Assembly (NCBI GenBank): GCA_001466705.2
Contig: LATX02000100.1
Coordinates: forward strand, 930,001 to 994,000
Source of the DNA: Moniliophthora roreri
Taxonomy: Eukaryota; Basidiomycota; Agaricomycetes; Agaricales; Marasmiaceae
Length of the DNA stretch: 64,000 bases
Reading direction: 5' to 3'
The notes below the pieces were generated by a model. It ran no database searches. It was not told where the DNA came from and saw nothing but the letters and a program-made list of their open reading frames with translations. This document shows, piece by piece, positions 24,605 through 36,382 of the stretch; position 1 is the first letter of the stretch, and each line of letters opens with the position of its first letter. A program made the translations under genes and the position numbers.

Positions 24605-26828
24605 CTAATCTACACTGCTTCAACAACTCAACCTAGGCTTTAACTTTGTATGGAGAAGTTGTAGAAAATGCTATTTTATTTGTAATTAACAGAGAAAACT
24701 GTCCATTTCCATCTCTTCTGTTGCACCAATCACTGATACATTCCTGAAAGTGGCATATTTATGCAAGTTCCTAAGTACCAGAAGAGAAAACCTTGAATCT
24801 TCTCTGTTTATTACACATATCTATTCAAAATCATGAAATCTCAATGGTTTTTGGTGCACCAGAGAGAGCACAAATGTCATTCCAAAATTTGTCCTGGAGG
24901 AAGTAGGCCCACTGCATCCATCAGATTATTGGACCATCTGTTGATGCGGATTGTTCTCTCAACCACCAACATCTGAACAGATGAATCCATATCCAATCCT
25001 AATCCGATCTGCTAATACCACTTGAATGTGCTACACAAAGAGCTGATCTGTTGATCAGATCCTGCTCTACTATTGTACCAGATACAACTCTCTTGGTTGT
25101 GATCTGTAACACACTTAAGCCAGAAAACTTCTACTCTGGTAGCCTGAGCCCTTTCTAAGATGTGTCTACTCAATTTAGAACACACTTAAGCAGGAAAACT
25201 TCTACTCTTGTAGCCTGAGCCCTCTCTAAGATGCATCGACACTAGCAAAACACTAGCTGCCTCCAGAAAGCTACCAAAACTTTCTGATACAAAGTCTTCT
25301 CTTGACTCGAAAATGACTATCCACTAAAGCACAGAACAAATATCTGGCTTTGCCATCACTATCAAGTTTGGTATATAGTCTTATATCTCAACTAGGTCTA
25401 CTCTGAGTCCCTAGAGCCTGACATAAGGAGGAAAATCTGATCAAATGTGATTTCTCTACACAAACAATAGCCACATACAAATATCACGTAGTAGTGGGGC
25501 AGATTCCTCTTGCTCCCACCTACAAAATGGCTGTCCTTATATACTGCTGGAAATAAATATCTATAGTAAAATTATAATGATAGGTATATATTGTACTGGT
25601 CACAGAAAAAATCACAAAATGAATGTATATGGGTTCGGTCCCTTGTCACAATAGTAATCCCATACCATATATAGGTATGTGGGTCACCAATAAATACAAT
25701 CTCAGGTATAGGAAGCATGACTTGAGCTAGGCCCTCCATGCAGTATATGAGTATCTAGGTTCAGAATCCGTTGCTACTGCCTAGGAGTTCCTTATCCCAT
25801 TTTTCAATGGTCAGAAATACTCTCATCCTATCTGACTGACTCATGCTTATCTTTCATGTGTCTTTTCTTGTCTATTGATCCTATCTGATTTCCATCTTAT
25901 TGCTTTCTCCTATCTTTGGAGGGATCATTGCATTACCATCTCAGAATGCAGAGTGATCATATACTTGAGCTAATATTCCATTGTATATCTGACTTAGATA
26001 TTGTCATATCTTTTCTCTTGGTATATCGTAAGTATCATCCTGAGCTTGAAGGAGCTCTCTGAGAGTAATTGAAGATTGTTTAAAAGTGAAATATCCCCTT
26101 GATATACCATATATATGTTCAACTACCAATGTGTCTCTCTTGAACACACTGTATAGAGGTCTCTACAGGTTTTGGGAGGCTCAATGCACAATATTGAAAG
26201 TCTATAAGTAACTTGGTACCCATGTGGGGCATACCATAAGTACAATTAACTTATAGCTTTGTGTCATTAAGCATATATAGGTTTTGACTGACTACTCAGG
26301 CTCATATCAGTCCTTCTATTTCTATGTTTCTTATCATTTCAACTGTTTAAATATGTCTGAACAATGCTCATATGTGTAGAATTTGAAAGGTTTATAAAAT
26401 TGGTGTATTACTGCTAGAAGCCCTAGTAGAGCTCAGGCAGCGAGAATGTGTCAAATGACTTTTCACTAAAATCCATTCAAATCATACACTAGTCTATACT
26501 GAACATTGTTTCCAACCTCAGAGGACATGGCAATTGTATTCGAGGCAAACACAGCCTGAGCACAATGGATTTCACAGATTGGCTGCTTAGTCAGTGCACA
26601 AATTCCAAGTCACGATTGTGGAGGTGCACAGGACACAGTTCCATCTGTCTAGCTTAGATAAGCATAGGCACTCAAAATGTTGTCTCAATTTCTTCTTGCC
26701 ACTCGACCACCATCTTCTCACTCATCTTCATGACCTGAGCCCCTCAGTTTGAAGCTTCGTGACCATAAATGGTATATAACTATTATATACAACAATATAT
26801 GCTATTAAATACTCCAGAAATGTCCATA
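24605..26828. other. gene-free AT-rich interval with a 71-bp tandem repeat
   Basis: No coding region recognised. A 55-bp motif (core ACACACTTAAGC...AGCCTGAGCCCT) occurs at 25108-25162 and again at 25179-25233, a period of 71 bp with a few substitutions. Confidence 0.5.
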
Positions 26829-29744
26829 TTATGCATCTGGCTCTAATATAAGCTGATTTTCTTTGTCCTCCTGTGCCTCTTCCAACTCCTCATGAGAATA
26901 CTCAAGCATGGTATCTTGAGTATTACTTCCAGAACATTCTCTGGAATTGTTCTCACAGCCATCAATCCATGCTTTATTGCAAGTGATGGATTCCCACAGC
27001 AATTTCTCAACAGCCTCCCAGTTTCCATGCGTTGTACATCCCTTTCCTACTGAGTGGTCCCCACAAAGCTTGTACAGAGCATCAAGTTGATTATCAATGA
27101 ATGTTTAGCTGCAATACACCTTGATCTACTCTTGGCTTCTTGTGAATTTCACCTGAGAAAGTTTGGTGAGTTTTTCCTCTTCTTTCCTCTTGTCTTCTGC
27201 CTCCTTTTGACATCTTGTCTCTGCTGCATTCCTTCTAGATCTGTTGAGTTCAGCATGCATTTGCTTCTCTTCACCACTTGCCTCAACCTCCTGTGCCCAT
27301 TTGCAGACAAAGGCATAGTCCTTCACCTGAAACATGGTCTCCATGAATGCCTCAGTACCATTTCTGTGAACCATTGCCTCAGCATTGTGCTAATGCAGTG
27401 TTTTTGTAGGCTTGTCATGAAAGTCAACGACCACAGCACCAAGAGTCCCTTCATTGCAGTCGTTAGTTGCTGGCATCCATGAGATGGTATGTTGCTCATC
27501 TGTAGCCTTGTCTATGTCTCCCCCTTCGTCATATTCAGCACTGAACTTCTCCCATCCTACAGCAGCACCTTCAAAGAAAGCAACTAGGGCTTCCTTCAGA
27601 TGTGGAAGCTGAGGTGAGAGCTCTGCTACTACTCTCATTGCATCTGAATACTCCCATTCTCTGCCGTCTAGTGACCCTGTCTCATGTGTGGTGTCTGGAT
27701 CAAGAATAAGCCTAGGTTCTTGTGCCACACACTTGACAAAGGCACAAACTTGTTTATGCCAGCTTCCCAACACCAAACTGTTTGTCCCATGTACTCTGAC
27801 AACTCAAATGTAAGGACATGCAACTGCATTTGTGTAGCAGACTAGGACTGCCAGCTCAGTGAGTGTTGGAATGTCCTGAAGAGCATGATAGACATTGTGC
27901 TCAATGTTGGTGAATGCAGGATTGTTTGTCTTCACCAAATGTGCCACATCAAGAAACTTGATGTGATCAATCCAGAATATGAGGAGGAAACATGCAGCGA
28001 GGCTGTAACTCCCAAAATGGCTGTTACTTGTGTGGGGAAAACATGGATAATACCTTTGATCACCATATTTCTGGACAAAGAAATTTTGGTATATGTCCAC
28101 ATAGCCTTTTTTATCATTCTTGTTGTTTAAAATAGTCCCCGCAAGTGCACAGAGTTTGACAGCACCTCACGTTGATGCTTGGAGTGCTGCCAGCTCATCA
28201 TTGGTTAGCTCGCCAGTCTTCCCTGTCAAATAGCATCTGACAAGTGGAGCATTCTGCTTGTTGGCAAGGATCAACAGCCCAGTAAGTCCCTTCTTGCCCC
28301 AAAACTCCACTAATGCATCATTTCCATATTTGAAGGCATTCATATCCTTGTGCATGCAACAGCCACACTGTAAGAACAAGTCCACATCCTGCTTCTCCTT
28401 TGGTCCAAGTTTCTGATACTGCTGCTCACCCAGGTCCATTTTTATATCCTCCAATACGACATGGTCAAGTTGAACTCTCTGTTCATGTGTCATCACATTC
28501 CAAACTAATGGCCTGCCTATTAATTCAAGCCATGCTGTTCTCTTCTTGTGTATGAGAAGAAACAGCTGATTCATCTCCAGATCCTGTATGCTCTCTTCTC
28601 CCATTGAGAACAAGATATAGGCTCTCTTGAACTCCTTTAAAAGGATACCTGCTTGGATCTCTGTTGAAGCATGATTGCCACAGATCCCACATAGAATTTT
28701 CAAGATGTGGAGTAAGGTGAGCTTGGTTCCTATCCTCTCTGCCAAAGGACTTGCATTGAAACTGTCCTGTAGGGATTTGAAGACATGTTTCCATGCATCA
28801 AGCGATGCCTTGGCAGTATGAGAAGTGGTTGTGGCAAGCCCCAAATAGCAAATTGCAGGTTTGGAGGAGGAGGCTATAGTGGTTTCTCCCTTTGAATACT
28901 TGGGAACGAGGGTATTCATATGCTGAGATTCTTGGTTGATATCTCAAAAGGAGGTGCTATCAGCACTGACTGTAAAGAACCTCGAAATTGCAAGTTCGTA
29001 GCCTGCCTGAATCAGTGCTGCCTGTCCTGCTTCATCTATTGCCTGTCCAACAGTCCATGCATCCATTATTCGATCGATGGTGATCCTGAAAGTTCGTCCA
29101 ATGACTTGGATCAACTGCCCAACTTTATTGCGGGCACATCCAGCAAAGACCAAGGCATGAGCCAGCTTCCAGAAGCATTCTGCATAGGCACCCTTCTGCA
29201 TGATGCGTAAATGTGTCAAGCTACGCATGTTCTTCTCCAATGCATGCTGCATCTGGGCCCTGAAACGAGCAATCTGCTTGTGCAGTTTATTGTATTCATG
29301 CTGGAAATGATTGCGTGATGTGTTGGACTTGTCAAGTAACCGGGAAATGTATTCCTTTTCGGCCTTCCACTCTTCTTCCCACTGCTCAAGAGTTTGATAA
29401 ACAACCACAACCTGGGACTGAAGAGCCTTCTTCTCCAGTTTAAGCACTTTGACTTCAGCCTGCAACACAGACTTGTCCTACTCAAGATGCTGCTTCACCT
29501 GCCTTATGCTCCGGAGTTCTGGATATAGTATATTCTCCATTTCTTTGGATTTCCTCTTTGGTGTGGCATCATTCTCCTTCATATCATCCTTCCAACATGT
29601 CCATGCACTTCGCACTAGTGCTGTCTGCATTCTCTGTTTAGCTGTATGCCGCTTCTTTCTCGGTAGATCTTCTGCCGGCAGTGGCTCCTCAAGGTAATTT
29701 GGGGCATTTTTCCGACAGTTCCTGATTGGGCAACTGACAACCAT
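26829..29744 (-). pseudogene. 971-codon single-frame gene with seven nonsense mutations; transposase-like family
   Basis: One uninterrupted reading frame runs from ATG 29744 to TAA 26829-26831 without any frameshift or needed intron. It is broken only by in-frame stops at 29478 (TAG), 28944 (TGA), 28167 (TGA), 27804 (TGA), 27390 (TAG), 27126 (TAG) and 27105 (TAA), each position being the low end of the codon. Each is one C-to-T step from Gln (CAG/CAA) or Arg (CGA). The product has a basic N-terminus, a long coiled coil (residues about 90-160), TVSADSTSF at the end of the second segment, and a CGCCMHKDMNAFKYGN segment near residue 465. I know this as a dispersed, large Agaricomycete family. 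The C-x2-H...N pattern recalls the CxxH motif of several RNase H-fold transposases, but that link is inference. Confidence 0.65.
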
Positions 29745-29804
29745 ACTTGGGAATCAATCAGAAGTGCCCCAAGTATGATGCCGTGATACTTCTGATTGAT
29801 TCCC
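29742..29804. repeat. interleaved double inverted repeat at the 5' end of the dead gene
   Basis: Pair A: CATACTTGGG (29742-29751) with CCCAAGTATG (29768-29777). Pair B: GGGAATCAATCAGAAGT (29749-29765) with its perfect complement at 29788-29804. The arms alternate A-B-A'-B', so only one hairpin can form at a time, or a pseudoknot-like fold. Pair A overlaps the start codon of the gene at 29744. It may be a transposon end or regulatory site. Confidence 0.7.
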
Positions 29805-29809
29805 TCCTA

Positions 29810-30581
29810 CTATGTCTATAAAACGAGAATGTGTCAATTTGCCATAAAAAAATCTGTAAAACATTTAATAGCGCACAAATGAAGGGTCCCGAAGTTGAGT
29901 TACACCTGAGCAGTGGGAGGGATATTGATTGAGCGAGCAGTAAACGACGCGTTGACGCGACTCGTCACCTGTGTGTCACACCCATCAATGCTTGAACGCC
30001 TTCAAAAAATTCACATTCTTCCACGTTGCTCGTGTACCCCCACCAAGTACTCATTTCAACATATTTATCATGGGAGATCAAAGTCTTCAACTCTTTTCGA
30101 TTGAAATCCTACTCTAAATACATCAGATGGCCCCTGAGGCACATCTATAGTAGTATCTCTCCATCCTGACCTAGGTTTTCGAGGAAAAAAAGTTGAAGAC
30201 TTTGTTCAGAGCATCAATACCCATCGCCTCACCACAAAACTTGAACGAAACAGCTTGAGGAGTCGATAATGTACTTTTGGGACAACTTTCTTTGAGGTTC
30301 ACAACATGTACAAACAGAAGTCCGCTTGCGGCGGTTGCGCACCTCCAGCGATTGCGCATACTCATATGTTCTGGTATGAGTTGTCTGCGTGATCATACTA
30401 GAACATATCTTGACATTTCATTTTTTCACCGGGTGTCAGCCTTCAGGCAGATTCGGATGGAAATTGGAAAGAAATCTTTGGAAACCCTATGATCTGGAAT
30501 CGATCCGCCATCCAAATCCGACCTCTCATCGCTCGGATGACAGCAGATCATCCGATCTGCTAGGAGCCCTAGCAGCAAATG
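29810..30581. other. intergenic boundary between CpG-poor and normal DNA, with short inverted repeats
   Basis: No supported gene. It holds an inverted pair built on AAAGTCTTCAACT (30079-30091, partner near 30190-30203) and a 17-bp imperfect palindrome around 30364-30380 / 30392-30409 (ATATGTTCTGGTATGA with TCATACTAGAACATAT). CpG frequency becomes normal here. Confidence 0.5.
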
Positions 30582-30851
30582 ATGGGCTGAGTCGGTTTTG
30601 CTCAACAAAAAACCTATGGACTATGGTTGGACTATGGGATGCAGCATATATGCATATGTATGGGTATCCTGCGGTAAGGGAGTTGACTGTATAGGGTGCC
30701 GCCGCCGGCTGGTTCGAAGAAGCGGGTGTATCAACCGAATTGCCAACAAGCGGCTGGTCGTTCACATTTCCAATCTGCCTCAGGGTAAGCCAAGGGGAGA
30801 ACGGAAGGGACTCGTGCCGCAACGAACTGTTTCAGGTCTGAGTTTTACTAG

Positions 30852-30861
30852 TATAAAAGGC
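30852..30861 (+). promoter_or_regulatory. TATA box of the small secreted protein gene
   Basis: GTATAAAAGG about 55 nt before the ATG, conserved in the right arm. In the right arm the 942-bp insertion landed directly upstream of it. Confidence 0.6.
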
Positions 30862-30911
30862 CCAAACCCCATCAAGTGCTACTTTCACCCACCCCGATTC
30901 GTATACACGTC

Positions 30912-31382
30912 ATGAAGCTTAACATCAGCGTCAACGCTATCATCTCTGTTATCCTTGCTCTCGCCGTTTCCCGCTCTTTGGCGTCATGCCCAAATGGTTA
31001 CAATGGCGTTCCGTGTTACGGCGGTAAGTGCAATCCAATTTCTTTTGTGCCGTGGCATTTGCATTGCTGACTTTTTCGAATAAAAAAGATGACCCAAGGT
31101 GCAGAGATATCTGGGACCGTACGTTTCTTTCACCTTTCTAGTCAAGCGCAATTACGCAAGTGAGCCCCATAGCGAACACTTGCGTCATTTCTTGTCATTG
31201 CGGCTAGATAATTCATGGTCGACGGTCGTCATGGGTGAGTGGTTCATGGATTGTTAGTCTACTATTCATTGATCAAGAAACCAGATTGCACGGAACTGCG
31301 CATGCGCAAGTGGGACGGCAAATTTGTCCTAAAGAATCAGATTCGGAGCGTTTTTTCTAGTTGTGACACATTCTGGCTTTAA
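30912..31382 (+). CDS. small secreted cysteine-containing protein, 4 exons, 88 aa
   Basis: Exons 30912-31023, 31089-31118, 31208-31234 and 31285-31382; all three introns are GT-AG and the frame stays open to TAA at 31380. Residues 1-25 form a clear signal peptide (MKLNISVNAIISVILALAVS...). The mature part has five cysteines (CPNG, PCYG, RCRD, DCTE, SCDT) and no transmembrane segment. It would be secreted. I recognise no family; effector-like or cell-wall roles are possible but not shown. A TATA box lies 55 nt upstream. The homologous copy in the right arm shares exon positions but is broken, and this conservation supports the splice model. Confidence 0.7.
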
Positions 31383-31429
31383 TTTCAGAGGCCCCTTCAA
31401 CTATTTCTACTTTTACGTTTATTGGTTTT

Positions 31430-31500
31430 GATTTTTGATTTTTGGTGTTTGAGCTTGGGTGTCTAAATCACTTGCAATGCATTATGGTTCCCATGTCAGT
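31430..31500 (-). repeat. SINE-tail-like motif downstream of the secreted protein gene
   Basis: The reverse complement reads AATGCATTGCAAGTGATTT, then GACACCCAAGCTCAA, matching the tail of the SINE-like repeats at 312-350 and 6945-6980 and its counterpart in the right arm (about 55552-55625). Confidence 0.5.
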
Positions 31501-32046
31501 GCTTGTGCGAATCTACCTTTGCTGGGTCCGAGTCTGGTGTAAAGAGCGAGAACATCGTTATAGAGGGTATAGCATAGCCAGACGGAAGTTCTTTATTCTT
31601 GCCGGCAAACGTCGCTTTTGGTTATCTCTGTTTCGAGAACATGCAGTGACAACAAAGTGCCAATGCAGCTTCATAGCTTCATAGACAGGTCCCAGACACG
31701 CGACGCTTCATTTGACGCGTCAGTATCACGTGACGTATACCACTGTTTACTCTCAACCGCCGTCTACGATTATGTCGCTGGACACAATGGTGAGCTTTTG
31801 AAGGACCCCCGATTATAGGTGAAGTCACCGTTTCGAGATTCAGAAAAAACTGGGCCTGAAGGGTCCAACAGCCGTCTCGGGTTTGGACAAAAACTGGCCA
31901 TTTTGCCAAAATTTCCGAACGGCCTCGGCACCTATTATCGCGGGGGGTCCTGCTTCTCTTTTCAGACTACTATTAACTTCAGCTACAATTCTACAACAGT
32001 ACTGCTATTTCAACCTTCCATTGTCATCTCCACACTGTCCAAGCAG

Positions 32047-33520
32047 AAACTAATCCGACTCCTAATCTCGCTCTTCCCGGATCTAATCACTCTGTCAACT
32101 TGGATCTTCTCAAGAGTTACCCTCCTCCTCATCCTAATCCGGCTCCTCGTCTTGCTCTTCCTGGATCCAATCACTCTGTCAACACTGGAGTTTCTCAACG
32201 TTTACCCTTCTCCATCTCCTAAGCAGACTAAAAAGGTGCGTCAAATCCATACATCCTCGGACTGAACCTGTTTCAGAAGCTGCTTTTGTGTCACAGGTGC
32301 GCATAACATACTAACTCTCTACGTACTTGTTCTGAAGTATGAAACCAGAAAATACACCACATACCTAGTGGCAAACCGGAGACGAAGAACGAACCGATGT
32401 TCGCTCTATATTCTCAGTGCTCACGAGTCTCAGTATGTCTTTTCACCTTCCTTTTCGTTCCATCGAGGTTCATCGTCATTCTCTCCTCACAGCCAAACGT
32501 CAAACGCAAACCAAACCCATTCTTCCGCACCCCAAGCCCAAGCTCTCGAGCCCCATCGACGTCGTCAAGACCAGCATGGCAGGAATTCTCACCGACTAGT
32601 TCCCGTTCACAAATCGTGAAGTCGCGTTCCGAACACCTTCCTGCCCCAAAAGTTCATACTTCAGTCGCTAACTCGTCATACGATGTCCCGTGGAAGATTG
32701 CTTTTATACAACCTGCACTCCCTGTACGTGTTTTTAATTCCCTCCCCCAACGTATAACAGCGTGCCGACTTGTGATGTTTAGCGAATTCACACCAACTCT
32801 TGCACTAAACTCGCTCACGAGTGTGTCATCCGATGTGGAGTCGCTTCCACATTACAATGGGTACGTATGATCTACCCTAATCAGCGTACATGTAACCGAC
32901 AAGAACACTTGTGACTTTTTTTGCCAGGGCGCCCGAAACAAACGCGGACAGATACAACGTCCTGATGCAGTTTAGGATCGTAATTCTGCGCCACCCGCCG
33001 ATAAGATCGCATATATCCCGTTCGAGGTCAAGGACCCATCAATGGGTAGCCGGAAATACAGTCCTTCTGTGTACAAAAGTCTTTGCTATGAAGAGGTTAT
33101 GAAAAATGGTGATTGCGGCTCATTCCGGGGTTGGTAAGGAACCGATGACTTTTCTTGTCGAGGTGAGTCTTTGAGGTGCCTTTCAACGTTTAAAGCAAGG
33201 GGCTGACTTGGGGCATTATCGTAATACGTATCAAGGTTCCAGGCTTCCAAATCACAAGCTTGCACGCCATCCCTATTCAATACGATCATGGTCGGATGAC
33301 TATGAGCGGCTTGTTCTTTGGTTTGGGCTTAATCTTGGAAGATTTTGTCAAGGTACGTCTTCTCTTCTCTCTTCCTTTTGGTAGGCTGATGCGACAGGAA
33401 TAGGATAAACCGCACACCCAAGGCTGCTTTACCTTTATGCAGCATGCATACATCAAATTGGTGTATATGACTGCTGAAAGGCCAAATATTTGGAGGATTG
33501 AGTTGGGGGCATACTACTAG
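32047..33520 (+). pseudogene. orphan eight-exon gene, broken left-arm copy
   Basis: Homologous to the intact gene at 52997-54696. A deletion joined AAGCAGAAA (to 32049) directly to the proline-rich repeat exon, so promoter, first exon, first intron and the start of exon 2 are missing. A small indel near 33110-33125 also shifts the frame ahead of the MTFLVE segment. The last exon (ending GAYY, TAG at 33518-33520) is still well conserved. Confidence 0.7.
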
Positions 33521-33770
33521 GCTGGTCCTTTTCATCGTCACTCTTTATCTTGTCTCGTATGCTCCCTCGGTTCTTCTCATTTTCTATCAATCGCAATATG
33601 GTACATCGCATCACTCATTAGTTTCATTTCTCATTTCTCGCTGTATCGATAGAACGTTGCGATACTATCTCTCAGTCGCTCATTAGCCCATTGTTGTATA
33701 CCTACTCCTTTTTCACAAACGCAAGGACGTTGTAAATAAAATTGGAATATCATCAGGAGATAACGTACAT

Positions 33771-34286
33771 GTGACCGCCACGGAAATGAAGGGGCAGGTC
33801 ATGGATAAGACGAAGGCGACGGCGAAAGGTGGCACAGACATGAGTTGGGCGCGTGCTGCGGGTGTAGCCGAGAGATTGTACAATAGATGGTGAGAAGCTG
33901 GAATTAATATTGAACAAGTTCTCGTTCTGCACTGTATAGAGAATGCTCACGCTCGATCGTGACACTGTTGTGATAATCGAAAAGATGCTATGAGGGTACC
34001 TGATATGGAGCCCTTGACTGCACACGCTCGGAAAAGAAACAGCCGCCAGGCAGATAAATTTACGACAGGGATTGGCAAGTCACATATCCGGAATTTCGAT
34101 AGTAGGGGATGGTCAATAATGAATCGGCAACAGACTTAATAAACGAGCGAGGAGAATACACCATTGCTCGGCGAGTGAATTGTCAATGAAATAACACCGT
34201 CCAAATGATTATTGAAAGGCTTTAGATTAGATTATCGCCTTACGACTAGTGCCATACTGTAACTTAGTCCCTGCTCAATCCTCCAG
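33771..34286. other. intergenic, no gene seen
   Basis: Spacer between the left arm and the 3' end of the P450 gene; only short chance ORFs. Confidence 0.5.
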
Positions 34287-36382
34287 TTATCCTAGTAGTG
34301 TAGCTGCACCTTTATGGGGCTGCATAGAGCACTCAAATGGCACAGGCATGCTAGAAATTGGAGCGATTTGTCAGGGATTTGGGGATATCTTCGCGCCATC
34401 AAAGCAACTCACTACGCCAAGGTCGATTTGCATTCATATGTAGGCTCTATAACCCTTCCGTTCTTGTCAACGGCTTTCGAGATATTGAACATAGCTAGAG
34501 TTGACGCAGTGATCATCCACACCGATGAGAATGCCAGTGTTCGTGCAGGACATATTCTAATCGACAATGGGCGAATGGCACGGGTGTTAAACGGGAGAGG
34601 AACGCACCGTCTACCGAATCCAAAAACAATATCCTCTGGGCTCATTATATTCGAATTCAGTTGCCCATTAGAATTCAAGAATCTCTCAGGGATAAACCTT
34701 TCGGGATTAGGGTAGATGATCTAAAGAATCTTCAGTGCTAGCCCGAAAAGAGGACGCCAGACTCACAGGATCATGCATCATCGACCACAAGTTCGCCAAT
34801 ACGATGGACCCTTTCGGTATCGTATAGCCGTTGTACACGTCGTCTTCCGCGGCAATATGCGGGAAACCTGTTGATTCCCGACCCGCTTAGCCTACTTCAG
34901 AAGGGAACAAGCATGCATACCCATAGGTGCAACGCTCCTCCAGCGTAAACATTCCTTGACTAGAGCAGTCATGTACGGTAATCTGCTTGATTCAAGGTCA
35001 TCGAGCGTCGGCAAAGCACCACCCAGAACTCTATGCAACTCTTCCTGAGCCTTCTTCTGCGCATCAGGGGACGCCAGCATCGCGTGAAAGAAGTGGGAGA
35101 GTAAAGCTAGACTAGAGTCCACGCCGCCTGTACCCAAGTCAGTCACTCCTAAATACTCAATACGAAGAAAACAGACCTGTATACACAGTACCAGCAACAG
35201 ATCGAATCCTCTCTTCCTGCCTCTTTCTATCCTCCGACTCGTCGATCTGGTCAAGAGCATATGCCACAAAGGATGTCGACGGTACACCGGCGTGCTTCAC
35301 GTCCGAGTTCAATGAGTAAATAAAAAGCTCTCAAAAGTTTCTAGGCAATACGCACATAATCGCTTTTCGCAGTCTCAAAGGGCAATTCGAGCATCCTCCT
35401 CAGCAGTCCCCTCCATTCTTTCGCCGTCCTCTTGAAATCAGAGCCCGGAAACCACTCTGGTAGATACTTGAGCACGGGGATTGCATCGACCAGAAAAGCG
35501 CCAGGTCGCGCGGCGATACAAAAGGCGTCAAGTGCATTATCTGCCGCTGAGATATATGGATCGTTCTTGGGTAACGTATCGATTCCGTACGTGAGAGAAA
35601 GTATCGCAGAACCTGCCATGCTGAACAGAGTGTTAGGCTTCCAATATAGCAGGATGTAATATGCGATCGAGCGGCGTACTGCTTCATCTCAGCCATGATA
35701 TCGACGCGTTTGGAATCTTCTGTGCTTTTGGCAAGAAGATTTTTAAGGAAAGTATGCAGGGCTTTTGTTTGTGCCGCGAAATAACGGAAATGGGCGTTGT
35801 CAGATTGGAATACGCGATGACTTAGGCGGCGTTGGGCGCGCCTTATTGTATTCCGTCGGTCAATGCTTAAACGAGAGATATTGAATGAAACGGCGTACCA
35901 TTCATCTCCATACGGCATCAAAGCAAAAATAGTATCCCAGCCCATGAGATCTCCGACCATAGTGAGGTGAGGCCTGGAAGAGTGTCCAAGGAGTGAGTAC
36001 TTGTGTGGCTTATCGGAACCGTCAATACTTTGATAGTACTTACCGGGAAGAGTAAATGGCCGACCTCTTATCCAATAGCTCTCTGGCAGCTTCAGGTCGA
36101 TCAAGTATGATGAGATTCGTGCCCGCCACGCCCAAATGTATAATATCGGACTCTGAGAAGCAATAGTTGTAGCATGGATATCATCGAGAACGAACAAGAC
36201 TCACTGTACTCTCTCGCCCACTTTGCATACGTTTCCCATTCAAACTTGCTCGGCATAGAAAGCAAGTTCCCAATGATTGGTAGCTTCCTTGGACCAGGAG
36301 GAAGTGGTAGGTTGCTTTTCCGAGCCTGGAAAATCCATGCCCCTGCAATCGCAGCAGCGAGGAGAAAGATGAGGGACAACAT
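34287..36382 (-). CDS. cytochrome P450 monooxygenase, 11 exons, 511 aa
   Basis: Heme-thiolate monooxygenase, probably microsomal. Exons on the minus strand: 36382-36205, 36152-36044, 35973-35899, 35841-35680, 35620-35356, 35294-35177, 35127-34921, 34867-34767, 34720-34608, 34556-34413 and 34350-34287. The total is 1536 nt with no internal stop. There is an N-terminal membrane anchor (residues 1-20), the proline hinge LPLPPGPRKLP, an I-helix GGVDSS in place of the usual AGxDT, an ExxR motif in KECLRWR, PERF, and the heme loop FGFGRRICPAR with the Cys ligand. The length is typical. All introns are GT-AG. The substrate is unknown. The MFS gene at 50994 lies 15 kb away, so a pathway link is only a possibility. 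Confidence 0.92.

Larger units (their letters stand above)
30582..33770 (+). repeat. left arm of a large inverted repeat
   Basis: Homologous to the reverse complement of 52743-57430. It starts at ATGGGCTGAGTCGGTTTT and ends at GGAGATAACGTACATGTGA. Relative to the right arm it lacks a ~0.46-kb piece at position 32049/32050 and lacks the 942-bp insertion found at 56155-57096. It carries an intact small secreted protein gene and a broken orphan gene. Confidence 0.85.

Noticed and set aside
31960..32270. LTR or CRISPR-like array because of repeated ~70-bp units
   Set aside because: The units are the in-frame proline-rich repeats of the orphan gene's second exon; the same repeats are coding in the right arm.
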